Assembly: GCF_031344075.1 (NCBI RefSeq)
Contig: NZ_JAVJAN010000023.1
Span: 3,138-67,137, forward strand
DNA length: 64,000 bases
DNA from: Clostridium aquiflavi
Lineage (GTDB): Bacteria > Bacillota > Clostridia > Clostridiales > Clostridiaceae
Direction: 5' to 3'
The notes under the pieces are model-generated. The model was given only the letters and a program-made list of their open reading frames with translations. It ran no database searches and was not told where the DNA came from. A program made the position numbers and the translations under genes. This document shows positions 36,026-44,122 of this stretch, in pieces (the stretch's first letter is position 1; every line of letters begins with the position of its first letter).

Positions 36026-36266
36026 ATATTGATTGCGGAAATACCAATTGTACAGTCTTTGTTAATACATCTGAGTAACTATATGTCACAGTCCTTGGGG
36101 TGTCAGTCTTTAGTTTTATTACAAATATGCTATCATATACGCTGTCAATTACTCCATCATTAACTAGAATCTTTTTTCTTCCTCCATTAGCTCTTAAGGT
36201 TACTTTATCACCTACATGCTTTTCTATGTCTTTTTTTATTGAGGAAATTGTTTTTATTGTTTCCAT
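36024..36266 (-). CDS. veg: Veg family protein
   Basis: This 80-residue beta-rich protein has the Veg/DUF1021 signature: N-terminal SSIKKDIEKHVGDKVTLRAN, GGRKKILVNDGVIDSVY and the C-terminal PRTVTYSYSDVLTKTVQL. In Bacillus Veg is very strongly transcribed and stimulates biofilm genes; its biochemistry is unclear. The two consensus promoters just upstream fit strong expression here too. The ribosome site AGAGGGTG precedes the ATG. veg-yabG adjacency is conserved with Bacillus. Confidence 0.93.
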   Translation of the reverse strand: METIKTISSIKKDIEKHVGDKVTLRANGGRKKILVNDGVIDSVYDSIFVIKLKTDTPRTVTYSYSDVLTKTVQLVFPQSI

Positions 36267-36291
36267 TTAAACACCCTCTTTCTAATTCAAA

Positions 36292-36320
36292 ATTATACAC
36301 TGAAAAGAGGTTTTTGTCAA
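36292..36320 (-). promoter_or_regulatory. Consensus sigma-A promoter of veg (P1)
   Basis: TTGACA (36320-36315), 17 bases, TATAAT (36297-36292) on the minus strand. Both hexamers are perfect. Confidence 0.9.
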
Positions 36321-36331
36321 GTAAAATTTAT

Positions 36332-36361
36332 ATTTTATCATTTATCTATAGGTTTTGTCAA
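36332..36361 (-). promoter_or_regulatory. Second upstream veg promoter (P2)
   Basis: TTGACA (36361-36356), 18 bases, TAAAAT (36337-36332). It is in tandem 41 bases upstream of P1. Confidence 0.55.
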
Positions 36362-36454
36362 TGTAAATATATTGAATTCTACATTTAAATTTTCTCTTCT
36401 TGGTCTTATTATTCAGGTTTAGGTCTTATTTTATTCATTTTTTATAAATTATTT

Positions 36455-37318
36455 CTAAACAAATGGTGATTTAGGATAACCTTCTCTATATTTACCTCTT
36501 GTTTGTAGTCCTCCTATCCCCTTTATACCTGTTATTGTATTCTCTATAACATCTTTAATAGAAACTATTTCATCTATTCTTGTATAGGCTATTTTTTCAC
36601 AAACAAAAACCGGATCTAAGCAATGAATTAAAACTCTACTTGGAGATGATGCAAAATTAGCTCCTGCATCAAGCATACATTCATAACAGCTCTGACATGC
36701 CCCTGCAAATATAACCAATTCATCATAACTAGAATTGTAGTCTCTTAATGCCTTAATAGATTCTAAGTAATATTTAGAATTTCTATAATTATTTAAATCT
36801 AAATAATTTCTAGAATTTTTTAACACTCCATCATGACCTGTTAAAACTACTATATCTGGTTTTATCTCCCTTACTAAGTCAACTATAATACTAGGTTGCT
36901 TACTCTCAGGAATGCATCTTCCAATTGCATCTAATGATAATTGCTTATATACTTTTAAACACGTCTCCATATAATCACTATCACCATCTACATGAAGTAT
37001 TTTTCCTGGTCTACCAAACATCAATTCATTATCAGGCTTTATCTTTGGTGCTTTATTTGCTTTTTCCCTAAAATCAGTTCTTACAGATAATGCTTTTTTT
37101 ATTGCATCATTTACTCTTGTATTTAAAATTTTATCTTGTGAAGCCATGAATTTATCATTAACTTCTTCTAAGTCTTCTTCTGAAGAGTCAGCTATAATTC
37201 TTATACTTATTCCCTTTAAAATAAATACATTTTTCCCATTTTCATCTCTAATATCTATTATTTTAAATGTAACATCTTTATCATAAGACTTTCTTACCAC
37301 AATATCTCCTATATCCAT
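36455..37318 (-). CDS. yabG: Sporulation-specific protease YabG
   Basis: YabG is a coat-associated cysteine-type protease made under late mother-cell control that processes spore coat and cortex-related proteins. The 287-residue protein has the family motifs FGRPGKILHVDGD, IVVLTGHDGVLKN, ELVIFAGACQSCYE and ASSPSRVLIHCLDPV. Length and the start MDIGDIVVRKSY are normal. It is adjacent to veg, as in Bacillus. The ribosome site is AGGAG. No sigma-K promoter is obvious. Confidence 0.94.
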   Translation of the reverse strand: MDIGDIVVRKSYDKDVTFKIIDIRDENGKNVFILKGISIRIIADSSEEDLEEVNDKFMASQDKILNTRVNDAIKKALSVRTDFREKANKAPKIKPDNELMFGRPGKILHVDGDSDYMETCLKVYKQLSLDAIGRCIPESKQPSIIVDLVREIKPDIVVLTGHDGVLKNSRNYLDLNNYRNSKYYLESIKALRDYNSSYDELVIFAGACQSCYECMLDAGANFASSPSRVLIHCLDPVFVCEKIAYTRIDEIVSIKDVIENTITGIKGIGGLQTRGKYREGYPKSPFV

Positions 37319-37436
37319 TTTTTCTCCTAAATATATTAGTATAATTTATATTATGATGGTAAAATTAAAAGTTTCTTATGTGGTAAAATTAAAGAAAGTA
37401 CCTACTCACGCTTCAATAGGCAATTGACAATAAAAT

Positions 37437-37480
37437 AAGTCCTATTAATATAAGAACAACTTATACTAATAGGACTTTTT
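37437..37480. terminator. Terminator between the first CotS gene and yabG
   Basis: AAGTCCTATTA-TATAAG pairs with CTTATA-TAATAGGACTT across a five-base loop, with T residues on both strands. Confidence 0.7.
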
Positions 37481-37493
37481 CCTATCACATTCA

Positions 37494-38495
37494 TTACTCA
37501 ATAGTATACTCTTTTTTAAATTCATTTAAGAATGATAAGAATTTATCTTTTTCTTCTATTATTGAACTTAGCTTATTAGTAAATGTATTTTGCCCCCAAT
37601 TAACTTCATTGTAATAATACCTATTTGCCAATCTCCAATATCTTTGTGGAAATTGTAAGTATGCATATAAGACTTTATATTCATCATCTCTAAGTTTAGA
37701 CACTGAATTATATGATTCAATAATAGCTTTAGCAAAATCAATATTCCAATCTACTCTTTTTAAAACTTTTATCATAAAATTACTTATATCAAAAGTTCTA
37801 ACTTCTCTCTTGCAATAGTCAAAATCTATTATATGTGACTTTTCATTACTATCTATAATTATATTATGATAAGTAAAATCATGATGACAGAATGTCTTTT
37901 CTTGTTCTGCAACCATACACAATTCATAGTAATTTGATTCCTTTAATGTTTGCAAGGCTTGTTTGCCTAATTCCCTGTAGAATTCTACTGATTTTAGATA
38001 TATCATATCAAAATCATTTTTTATATTTCTTTTTCTTATAATATCTTTCATTTTGTCTAAAGATTTTGTTCTCTTTTCCATTAAATGAGGCCATCTTCCT
38101 AAATCACTCTTTAATTTTGAATTTTCTGGTGGATCATATCCCTTAGATGCTTCATGCATATATGCAAGAGTTTGCGCTGCTATTTTCACCTCATCAATAT
38201 TTCTAAAATCGCACTCTCTGCCTTCTAACCATTCAGATAAAGTATATAAATCCTCATTTACTAGTGCATATGGTTCATCATTAACATTTAAATAATATCT
38301 ATCTAAATAACCAAAACCATTCTTTATTAAATGTTCTTTTGCACCATATACAAATAATAATTTTTGAGGCCCATAATTTATCCTCTTTAAACATCGTTCT
38401 CCCTTGTTAGTCTTAAGATAGTAAACACCCTTATTAGCCTTAATTGTTTCTATCTTAATATCGAACTGTCTTTCTATTTCAAATTCCCTCATCAT
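37494..38495 (-). CDS. CotS-family spore coat kinase-like protein (copy 1)
   Basis: CotS/CotI/YtaA proteins are coat-associated, kinase-fold proteins related to aminoglycoside phosphotransferases. This one has an N-lobe-like region (GVYYLKTNKGERCLKRI with a Lys), the hinge, the catalytic loop KTFCHHDFTYHNIII and the metal-binding SHIIDFDYC, so it looks active. The C-terminal YLQFPQRYWRLANRYYY is family-typical. The frame opens with GTG at 38504 inside the GGAGGTG ribosome site; ATG 38495 is used (333 residues; a second ATG follows directly). It is divergent from a GT4 glycosyltransferase. Confidence 0.87.
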   Translation of the reverse strand: MMREFEIERQFDIKIETIKANKGVYYLKTNKGERCLKRINYGPQKLLFVYGAKEHLIKNGFGYLDRYYLNVNDEPYALVNEDLYTLSEWLEGRECDFRNIDEVKIAAQTLAYMHEASKGYDPPENSKLKSDLGRWPHLMEKRTKSLDKMKDIIRKRNIKNDFDMIYLKSVEFYRELGKQALQTLKESNYYELCMVAEQEKTFCHHDFTYHNIIIDSNEKSHIIDFDYCKREVRTFDISNFMIKVLKRVDWNIDFAKAIIESYNSVSKLRDDEYKVLYAYLQFPQRYWRLANRYYYNEVNWGQNTFTNKLSSIIEEKDKFLSFLNEFKKEYTIE

Positions 38496-38604
38496 AGTGC
38501 TCACCTCCTTTATAATTTATATGTGCATATTACTTCTTTTATTAACATTTTTTATATTCTTTTAATATAATAAATTAATATAAATTCTTTGAAAGGATTA
38601 AATA

Positions 38605-39747
38605 ATGCGAATAGGAATAGATGGCAGAGCTGCGAAATGGTATAGAGGCACTGGTATTGGCACATATACTCATGAATTAATTAGAAGCTTAAATACTATC
38701 GATAACACTAATGATTATTTAATATTTATGCCAAAGTGTGATTCTCTAAATAATCTAAACGCTAACTTTTCAATACAAAATGTAGAATCAAGCGATGATT
38801 ATGATAACTTCTGGGATGAAATTAAAGTTCCTAATATTTTAAATAACTCAGATATGGAAATTTATCATGTACCTCAAAATGGAATTGGAATTTCTAAAAA
38901 TATTAATTGTAAAAAAGTAATTACATTACATGATATTATTCCACTTAGAATGCCAGAAACAGTTAGTGATAGATATCTTAGAATTTTTAATGATGAATTA
39001 CCTAGTATATTAGAAAATTGCCAAGGTATAATTACGGTCTCTGAGTTTTCTAAAAACGATATAGCTAACGAATTTAATTTTCCAAAAGAAAATATATATG
39101 TTACTCCTCTTGCAGCGGAAGAAATTTATAGACCATTAAGTAAATGTCAATGCAAAAAAATAATTAGTGAAAAATACAATATAGATGATAATTTTATTCT
39201 TTATGTAGGTGGATTTAGTCCACGAAAAAACATATTAGGATTAATTGATGCATACTCTAAACTTCCTTATAGCACAATGGAAAAAACTAAGCTTGTTATT
39301 GTAGGAAAGAAAGGTCAATCATATTTTAGATATAAAGAACGTGCTGAAAAATTAGGAGTATCATCTAATGTAATATTCACTGGTTTTATTCCTCTTGAAG
39401 ATATGCCTGTATTTTACAATGCAACTGAAGTTTTAGTTTATCCATCATTTTATGAAGGATTTGGACTTCCTCCGTTAGAGTGTATGGCTTGTGGTACACC
39501 TGTTATAGTATCTAATGTTACATCTCTTCCAGAGGTATGTTATGAGTCTGCTCTATTAATAGATCCTCATAATATAGATGAATTGTCTTATGACATCCAA
39601 AGAGTGCTAGAAAACAGTGTTTTAAAATTAACTATGGTTAATAAAAGTTTAAAGAGAAGTTCTAAATTCTCATGGAATAAAACTGCTTATGAAACTATAA
39701 ATGCTTATAAATCAATATTATTTGAAAATAAAATTTCACGAAAGTAA
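38605..39747 (+). CDS. GT4 glycosyltransferase, CotSA-like (copy 1)
   Basis: This 380-residue retaining glycosyltransferase has the GT-B fold. The N-terminus IGIDGRAAKWYRGTGIGTYTH carries the glycine-rich acceptor motif. VITLHDIIPLRMPETV lies in the middle, and the nucleotide-sugar domain has LYVGGFSPRKN and the E-x7-E signature in YPSFYEGFGLPPLECMACG. Bacillus CotSA, encoded beside CotS, is a related coat protein, so a role in glycosylating the coat or exosporium is inferred. It is divergent from the CotS-like gene with a 109-base gap. The ribosome site is GAAAGG. Confidence 0.85.
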   Translation: MRIGIDGRAAKWYRGTGIGTYTHELIRSLNTIDNTNDYLIFMPKCDSLNNLNANFSIQNVESSDDYDNFWDEIKVPNILNNSDMEIYHVPQNGIGISKNINCKKVITLHDIIPLRMPETVSDRYLRIFNDELPSILENCQGIITVSEFSKNDIANEFNFPKENIYVTPLAAEEIYRPLSKCQCKKIISEKYNIDDNFILYVGGFSPRKNILGLIDAYSKLPYSTMEKTKLVIVGKKGQSYFRYKERAEKLGVSSNVIFTGFIPLEDMPVFYNATEVLVYPSFYEGFGLPPLECMACGTPVIVSNVTSLPEVCYESALLIDPHNIDELSYDIQRVLENSVLKLTMVNKSLKRSSKFSWNKTAYETINAYKSILFENKISRK

Positions 39748-39767
39748 ATTGGCATGTCTAATAAAGG

Positions 39768-39848
39768 TTGATATTGTAATTAAGTTTATGTAATATTCAT
39801 TTCTTAACTTTGAATTTATATTACATAAAAACTTTCTTACAATATCAA
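39768..39848. repeat. Long imperfect palindrome (81 bp)
   Basis: The ends TTGATATTGTAA (39768-39779) and TTACAATATCAA (39837-39848) are perfectly complementary. The inner parts also pair (AAGTT, TATGTAATAT and TTCA with their complements, separated by small bulges). The whole could fold into one long hairpin. It lies between a glycosyltransferase gene and its terminator. Confidence 0.75.
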
Positions 39849-39873
39849 TAATATTTTTAAACATATGCACTTA

Positions 39874-39907
39874 AAAAGCTGTCTCAAGTAATTTTGAGGC
39901 AGCTTTT
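39874..39907. terminator. Terminator between convergent GT4 and CotS genes
   Basis: AAAAGCTG-CTCAA (39874-39887) pairs with TTGAG-CAGCTTTT (39894-39907), followed by T-rich DNA on the plus strand and A/T-rich DNA on the other. Confidence 0.75.
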
Positions 39908-39920
39908 AGTTGTTTTTATT

Positions 39921-39972
39921 TTAATTGCTCCGTCCACTATGATTGTACATATATCAACATTCTGATAAAACA
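39921..39972. repeat. Dispersed intergenic repeat, copy A
   Basis: This 52-bp segment matches the 58896-58948 segment at about 41 of 52 positions in direct alignment (shared core CATATATCAACA preceded by GTCCACT). It extends over the stop codon of the adjacent CotS-like gene. Confidence 0.65.
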
Positions 39973-40997
39973 TAACTTTTATATTCTTCTATAAAATCTT
40001 TTCTAAATTGCTCATTATTTAATTTTGAATTAAATCTATTTAAATAAACTTCATAATCCCATTTCTTTCTCTTGTAATAATAATCTCTTGATATATTATA
40101 AAAATCTCTAGGAAAATATAATAGTATATATAATATTTCCTTTTCTTCTTCCATCAAAGGTAAAACTTCTTCATAAGAATTTATTGCTAATAACATCTTA
40201 TCAATATCAAATGCAGAATTTTTTATAGATTTTAATATAAAATCTGCTATATCCATTATTCTTAAATCTATAGTTAAAAAATCAAAGTCTATTATACTTA
40301 CATCCTCTTTTTTTATTAAGAAGTTATGATATGCCAAATCATTATGACATAATGATATGGTTTGTCCATTTTTTCTCAAATCAGTATAATTGCTTTTTGA
40401 AAGCAATTCTTTAACAACTATAATATCTTGCAAATATTTATCAACATTATTAATAAATAAATTATCAAATTCGTTCTTATATTTATATTTACTTACTAGT
40501 TCTTTTAAAAAGCTAAGTTCATCATATGCCTTCTCAAATTTCCACTCCAATGATTCATCTAAAAAATCTTCATTTAACTTTTTTATTAATTCTTCTCTAA
40601 TACCACTAGAAGCCTTATGCATTAATGCAATATTCTTAGCACATAATTTTATCTCTAAAGGGTTTGTAAAACATGCTTCTCTTCCGTCTAATAAGTCCAT
40701 TACAACATAAGTTTTATCTTTCCACTTCTTATATATTGAACCATTTTCAAACTCACTATAAGTTATTATATTATTATACTTATCTTTTATATAATTTAAC
40801 GATTCATTAATTAAAGTTAATTTTTTTTCATTACAGTCTACTTTTTTTAAAATTTTATTACCATTATCGGTGTATATTATAAATACATTTCTTACTGGAC
40901 TTATATCGTTTATGTTAATTCCTAATTCATTAAAAAATTCAAAACTCAAATCGTAATCACATAGAGAATTCCTCTCAGCATATCTAATCCTATTCAT
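39954..40997 (-). CDS. CotS-family spore coat kinase-like protein (copy 2)
   Basis: This 347-residue CotS-like protein has the kinase N-lobe Lys in NGNKILKKVD-type sequence, the hinge VVMDLLDGREA, the catalytic loop ISLCHNDLAYHNFLI and the metal-binding SIIDFDFLTIDLRIMDIADF. Key residues His-x-Asp and Asp-Phe-Asp are present. The start at 40997 follows GGGAGGATG. It is the last gene of a minus-strand run copy 3, pseudokinase, copy 2. Its stop codon lies inside a dispersed repeat, so its C-terminus may have been altered by that element. Confidence 0.83.
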   Translation of the reverse strand: MNRIRYAERNSLCDYDLSFEFFNELGININDISPVRNVFIIYTDNGNKILKKVDCNEKKLTLINESLNYIKDKYNNIITYSEFENGSIYKKWKDKTYVVMDLLDGREACFTNPLEIKLCAKNIALMHKASSGIREELIKKLNEDFLDESLEWKFEKAYDELSFLKELVSKYKYKNEFDNLFINNVDKYLQDIIVVKELLSKSNYTDLRKNGQTISLCHNDLAYHNFLIKKEDVSIIDFDFLTIDLRIMDIADFILKSIKNSAFDIDKMLLAINSYEEVLPLMEEEKEILYILLYFPRDFYNISRDYYYKRKKWDYEVYLNRFNSKLNNEQFRKDFIEEYKSYVLSEC

Positions 40998-41090
40998 TTA
41001 CATCCTCCCTACAAATAAAGAAACAACTCCATTATTGTATCTTCTAGCATTCTTGCTTAGTAAAAATAAAAATATTGTATATATTCACTA

Positions 41091-41816
41091 TCAGATAAAT
41101 ATTTTACTTTCATAATCTATACTATTTTTAAATTGTTTTGAAAATTCTTCATATGTTTTTAATTTTTTATTGACTCTATACTTTTCCCATATTTTTAAAG
41201 TATCTCTTGGAAAACTACACAATGCTCTCAAATAATTTATACTGTAATTAGATAAATGTGATTCATATACAAAAACTTTTATCAATTTTTCTTCATCTAT
41301 ACAATTATTTTTTCTTTTAATTCTTTTTATATATTTATATAAATCTTCTTCTACTAAGTTATATGACATATACTTCAGACTTCCTATTTGAATATTTCCA
41401 TTAAATCTTAAATTTCCTTGATCACTCCTTCCAATACATAATTCTTCTCTATTCATGCTTCTTTCTATAATTCCAAAATAATTATGAGAGTATATATAAT
41501 TTATTACATCATTTGCTTGGTTTAATAATCTTCTACCATCTGAAATAATTAATTTTTCAAAATCATTCTCTATTCCTCTATTCATTATATTCTCATAATC
41601 TCTTTGTAATCTTCTTATTTGAACCTTATAACTCTCAATTTCTTTTCCTATAGTACTCTTAATTCTAATCAAAGATTCATTATTATATCCTAATAAAATT
41701 TTTTGGAGATTAACCATTGTTTTTACTTGATCTATAGCTTTTTTATTGGTTATATTTTTATCATATTCAAAATACTTCCCCGCAACATCTATTCCCTTAC
41801 TATTTAAATATTGCAT
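41091..41816 (-). CDS. Degenerate CotS-like protein, probable pseudokinase
   Basis: The 241-residue protein lacks the ATP-binding N-lobe. After a coiled-coil-like segment (50-80), its second half aligns with the C-lobe of neighbouring CotS proteins. The catalytic loop CHHDxxxHN is replaced by CIGRSDQGN (127-135) and the metal-binding DFDYC by SLKYMSY, while the C-terminal ALCSFPRDTLKIWEKYRVNK-type segment still matches. It is therefore probably catalytically dead. The ATG at 41816 has no ribosome site. A GGAGGAG site overlaps the upstream gene's stop, with an in-frame ATA at 41834-41832 at the right distance, which would add six residues. It could be structural, a scaffold, or a decaying paralogue. 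Confidence 0.7.
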   Translation of the reverse strand: MQYLNSKGIDVAGKYFEYDKNITNKKAIDQVKTMVNLQKILLGYNNESLIRIKSTIGKEIESYKVQIRRLQRDYENIMNRGIENDFEKLIISDGRRLLNQANDVINYIYSHNYFGIIERSMNREELCIGRSDQGNLRFNGNIQIGSLKYMSYNLVEEDLYKYIKRIKRKNNCIDEEKLIKVFVYESHLSNYSINYLRALCSFPRDTLKIWEKYRVNKKLKTYEEFSKQFKNSIDYESKIFI

Positions 41817-41835
41817 TATATCTAATTCTTCTATT

Positions 41836-42852
41836 TTAATCTCCTCCTTTGAAGTAATCCTCTATAAATGCTTCTCTTTCATAACAATCGTCTAAGTATT
41901 TATTTAATTTATTAATAAAAAATTCTTCTCCCCAAGATTGTTGTTCCCAATATACTTGTATTCCTAACTGCCAGAAGCATTGTGGAAATCTAATAAATTC
42001 TCTCATTAATGGAATTTCTTCTTTTTTCAATTCAATTATATCCTCATAATTTTTTAATATTAAATCTGCTTTTTTATCTTCCCATTTTCCATATTTCATA
42101 CTTCTTATACAAAGAGATGATAAATCATGTAAATGAGAATCTAGTATACAATAATCAAAATCAATTATATTAATTTCATTATTGTTATCAATTAAAATAT
42201 TGTGATTTGCATAATCATGATGACAAAATCCTGATTTAAATACTTCTTTCTTCATTATCTCCATATAATTATTTCTTTTTAAACCTTCAATACTTTTTTC
42301 TGCTCTTTTTAATTCTTTATCTATATTTTTTAAATATAATAAATCAAAATCTGACTTATTAGCCTTTTGACTTATCCTATTTTTAAAATCTAATATTTCA
42401 TTAGATCTTGTTTTAAATACATCTTCCCAAGAAAACCAACCTATCCTAGGTTGCATCTTATCATTTATTGTGAAATTCTTACTACACTCATGTAATTCTG
42501 CTAATTTATTAGACACCTTAGCCAGTTCAAATGGATTGTCATAATTGCTTACTCTAGATGGTATCCATTCTGTTAAATATGCATATTTTCCATCTAAACT
42601 AATATATTCTTTACCATTTTTAGTCCTAATAAATTCAGGAATCTTACTAAATTTATTTTGCTGTAGATGTTTAATTGCAGACAAAATAAAATAAAAGTGT
42701 TCAAAATTATACTTTATAATTTTTATAGAATAACCTTTATCTTTTGATATTACCTTATAACTATTTTTAACTTTTTCTAAATTATCTACTTCTATTTCAT
42801 AATTTTCTTCAATATAATCCTTTATTTTTAATACCATATCATTATTTTTCAT
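41836..42852 (-). CDS. CotS-family spore coat kinase-like protein (copy 3)
   Basis: This CotS-like protein has GYSIKIIKYN in the N-lobe, the catalytic loop SGFCHHDYANHNILI and metal-binding INIIDFDYC, and the C-terminal FIRFPQCFWQLGIQVYW. The frame opens with TTG at 42864 inside the GGGGAA ribosome site; ATG 42852 is used (338 residues). It is divergent from the second GT4 gene, the same arrangement as copy 1. Function inferred: coat or exosporium maturation in the mother cell. Confidence 0.85.
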   Translation of the reverse strand: MKNNDMVLKIKDYIEENYEIEVDNLEKVKNSYKVISKDKGYSIKIIKYNFEHFYFILSAIKHLQQNKFSKIPEFIRTKNGKEYISLDGKYAYLTEWIPSRVSNYDNPFELAKVSNKLAELHECSKNFTINDKMQPRIGWFSWEDVFKTRSNEILDFKNRISQKANKSDFDLLYLKNIDKELKRAEKSIEGLKRNNYMEIMKKEVFKSGFCHHDYANHNILIDNNNEINIIDFDYCILDSHLHDLSSLCIRSMKYGKWEDKKADLILKNYEDIIELKKEEIPLMREFIRFPQCFWQLGIQVYWEQQSWGEEFFINKLNKYLDDCYEREAFIEDYFKGGD

Positions 42853-42998
42853 AAAATTCCCCAAAAATATTATTCTTTTTATTGTATGTTATTTAATAAT
42901 TTATTGTGATTTAGTAGATATAAAACAACTAATTTTGTATTCACAAAAACCAAGTTAATTTAATATCTTAGTTATATATGTATGTTAAGAGGTGTTTT

Positions 42999-44120
42999 AT
43001 GGAAATTGCTATAGATGCTCGTAGTTCTACATTACATCAGGGGACAGGTATAGGAACTTACACTAACAATCTTATATCTAATATGTTATCTGTAAATTTT
43101 GAAGATAATTTCACTTTATTTTGTTCTGGAAAATTTAATAAAGACTTTATTAATAAAAACACAGATATTATATATTCTTCAGGAAAACATTCTAGTTTTT
43201 ATGAAAAATATTATATTCCAAATATATTAAAAGAAAAGAAGATAGATCTTTATCATATTCCTCAAAATGGAATTGGGTTGGAATATTCTAATGCATATAA
43301 AAATGTGGTTACTATACATGACCTAATTCCTTATATAATGCCTGAAACAGTTGGAAAAGGATATTTGGAACGCTTTCTTAAAGATATGCCTGAAATCATT
43401 TATAATTCAGATGGTATACTTACAGTTTCTGAATATTCAAAGAAAGATATATTAAAGTTTTTTAATGGTTATCCTGAAGATAAAATATTTGTAACTCCAC
43501 TTGCAGCTAACTCTAAGTTTAAACTTTTAAATAAAATAAATTGTAAAAATTATTTAAATACAAAATTTAATATAAATCAGCCATTTGCTTTGTATATAGG
43601 TGGATTTAGTTCAAGAAAAAATGTTTTAGGAGTTATCAAAGCATATATGAAAACATATAAAGATTTTAAAAAGCCCTATAAATTAGTTTTAGTTGGTGGA
43701 TTAAAAGATGAGGGTGAAAAATTATTAGATTTTGTTAAAACCAATAATTTAGAAGATAATATTATTTTCCCTGGATATGTAAGCGATGATTTATTGCCTA
43801 TTTTTTACAATGCATGTGACGTGTTTTTATATCCTTCTTTTTATGAAGGTTTTGGACTGCCTCCATTAGAAGCGATGAGTTGTGGAGCTCCCGTAATATC
43901 CTCCATTCTCTCTTCAATTCCTGAGGTAACTTCCAATGATGCAATACTTATTAACCCTTATGATGAAGAATCTTTAAAAAATTCATTGGTTGAAGTCCTG
44001 AATAATGATAGTTTGAAAGCTGAATTATCAAAAAAAGGATATAATAGAAGCCTCCAATTTACATGGAGGCAAACAGCAATAAAAACATTAGATGCTTATA
44101 AAAAAATTATACAATCTTAA
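42999..44120 (+). CDS. GT4 glycosyltransferase, CotSA-like (copy 2)
   Basis: This GT-B glycosyltransferase is paralogous to the one at 38.6 kb. Shared features are IAIDARSSTLHQGTGIGTYT, DLYHIPQNGIGL, VVTIHDLIPYIMPETV, LYIGGFSSRKN and the E-x7-E motif in YPSFYEGFGLPPLEAMSCG. The longest frame begins at 42978, but AAGAGGTG is the ribosome site and ATG 42999 is the start (373 residues). It is convergent with the solute-binding protein gene, with only two bases between the stops. Confidence 0.86.
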   Translation: MEIAIDARSSTLHQGTGIGTYTNNLISNMLSVNFEDNFTLFCSGKFNKDFINKNTDIIYSSGKHSSFYEKYYIPNILKEKKIDLYHIPQNGIGLEYSNAYKNVVTIHDLIPYIMPETVGKGYLERFLKDMPEIIYNSDGILTVSEYSKKDILKFFNGYPEDKIFVTPLAANSKFKLLNKINCKNYLNTKFNINQPFALYIGGFSSRKNVLGVIKAYMKTYKDFKKPYKLVLVGGLKDEGEKLLDFVKTNNLEDNIIFPGYVSDDLLPIFYNACDVFLYPSFYEGFGLPPLEAMSCGAPVISSILSSIPEVTSNDAILINPYDEESLKNSLVEVLNNDSLKAELSKKGYNRSLQFTWRQTAIKTLDAYKKIIQS

Positions 44121-44122
44121 GC

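Noticed and set aside
37357..37393. Direct repeat TGGTAAAATTAAA twice, 24 bases apart, upstream of yabG
   Set aside because: The unit is short and A/T-rich, and no regulatory interpretation is better than chance.
41074..41110. Possible fourth copy of the dispersed repeat at the end of the pseudokinase gene
   Set aside because: ATTGTATATATTCACTATC only loosely resembles the repeat core and could be chance in AT-rich DNA or homology between the two gene ends.
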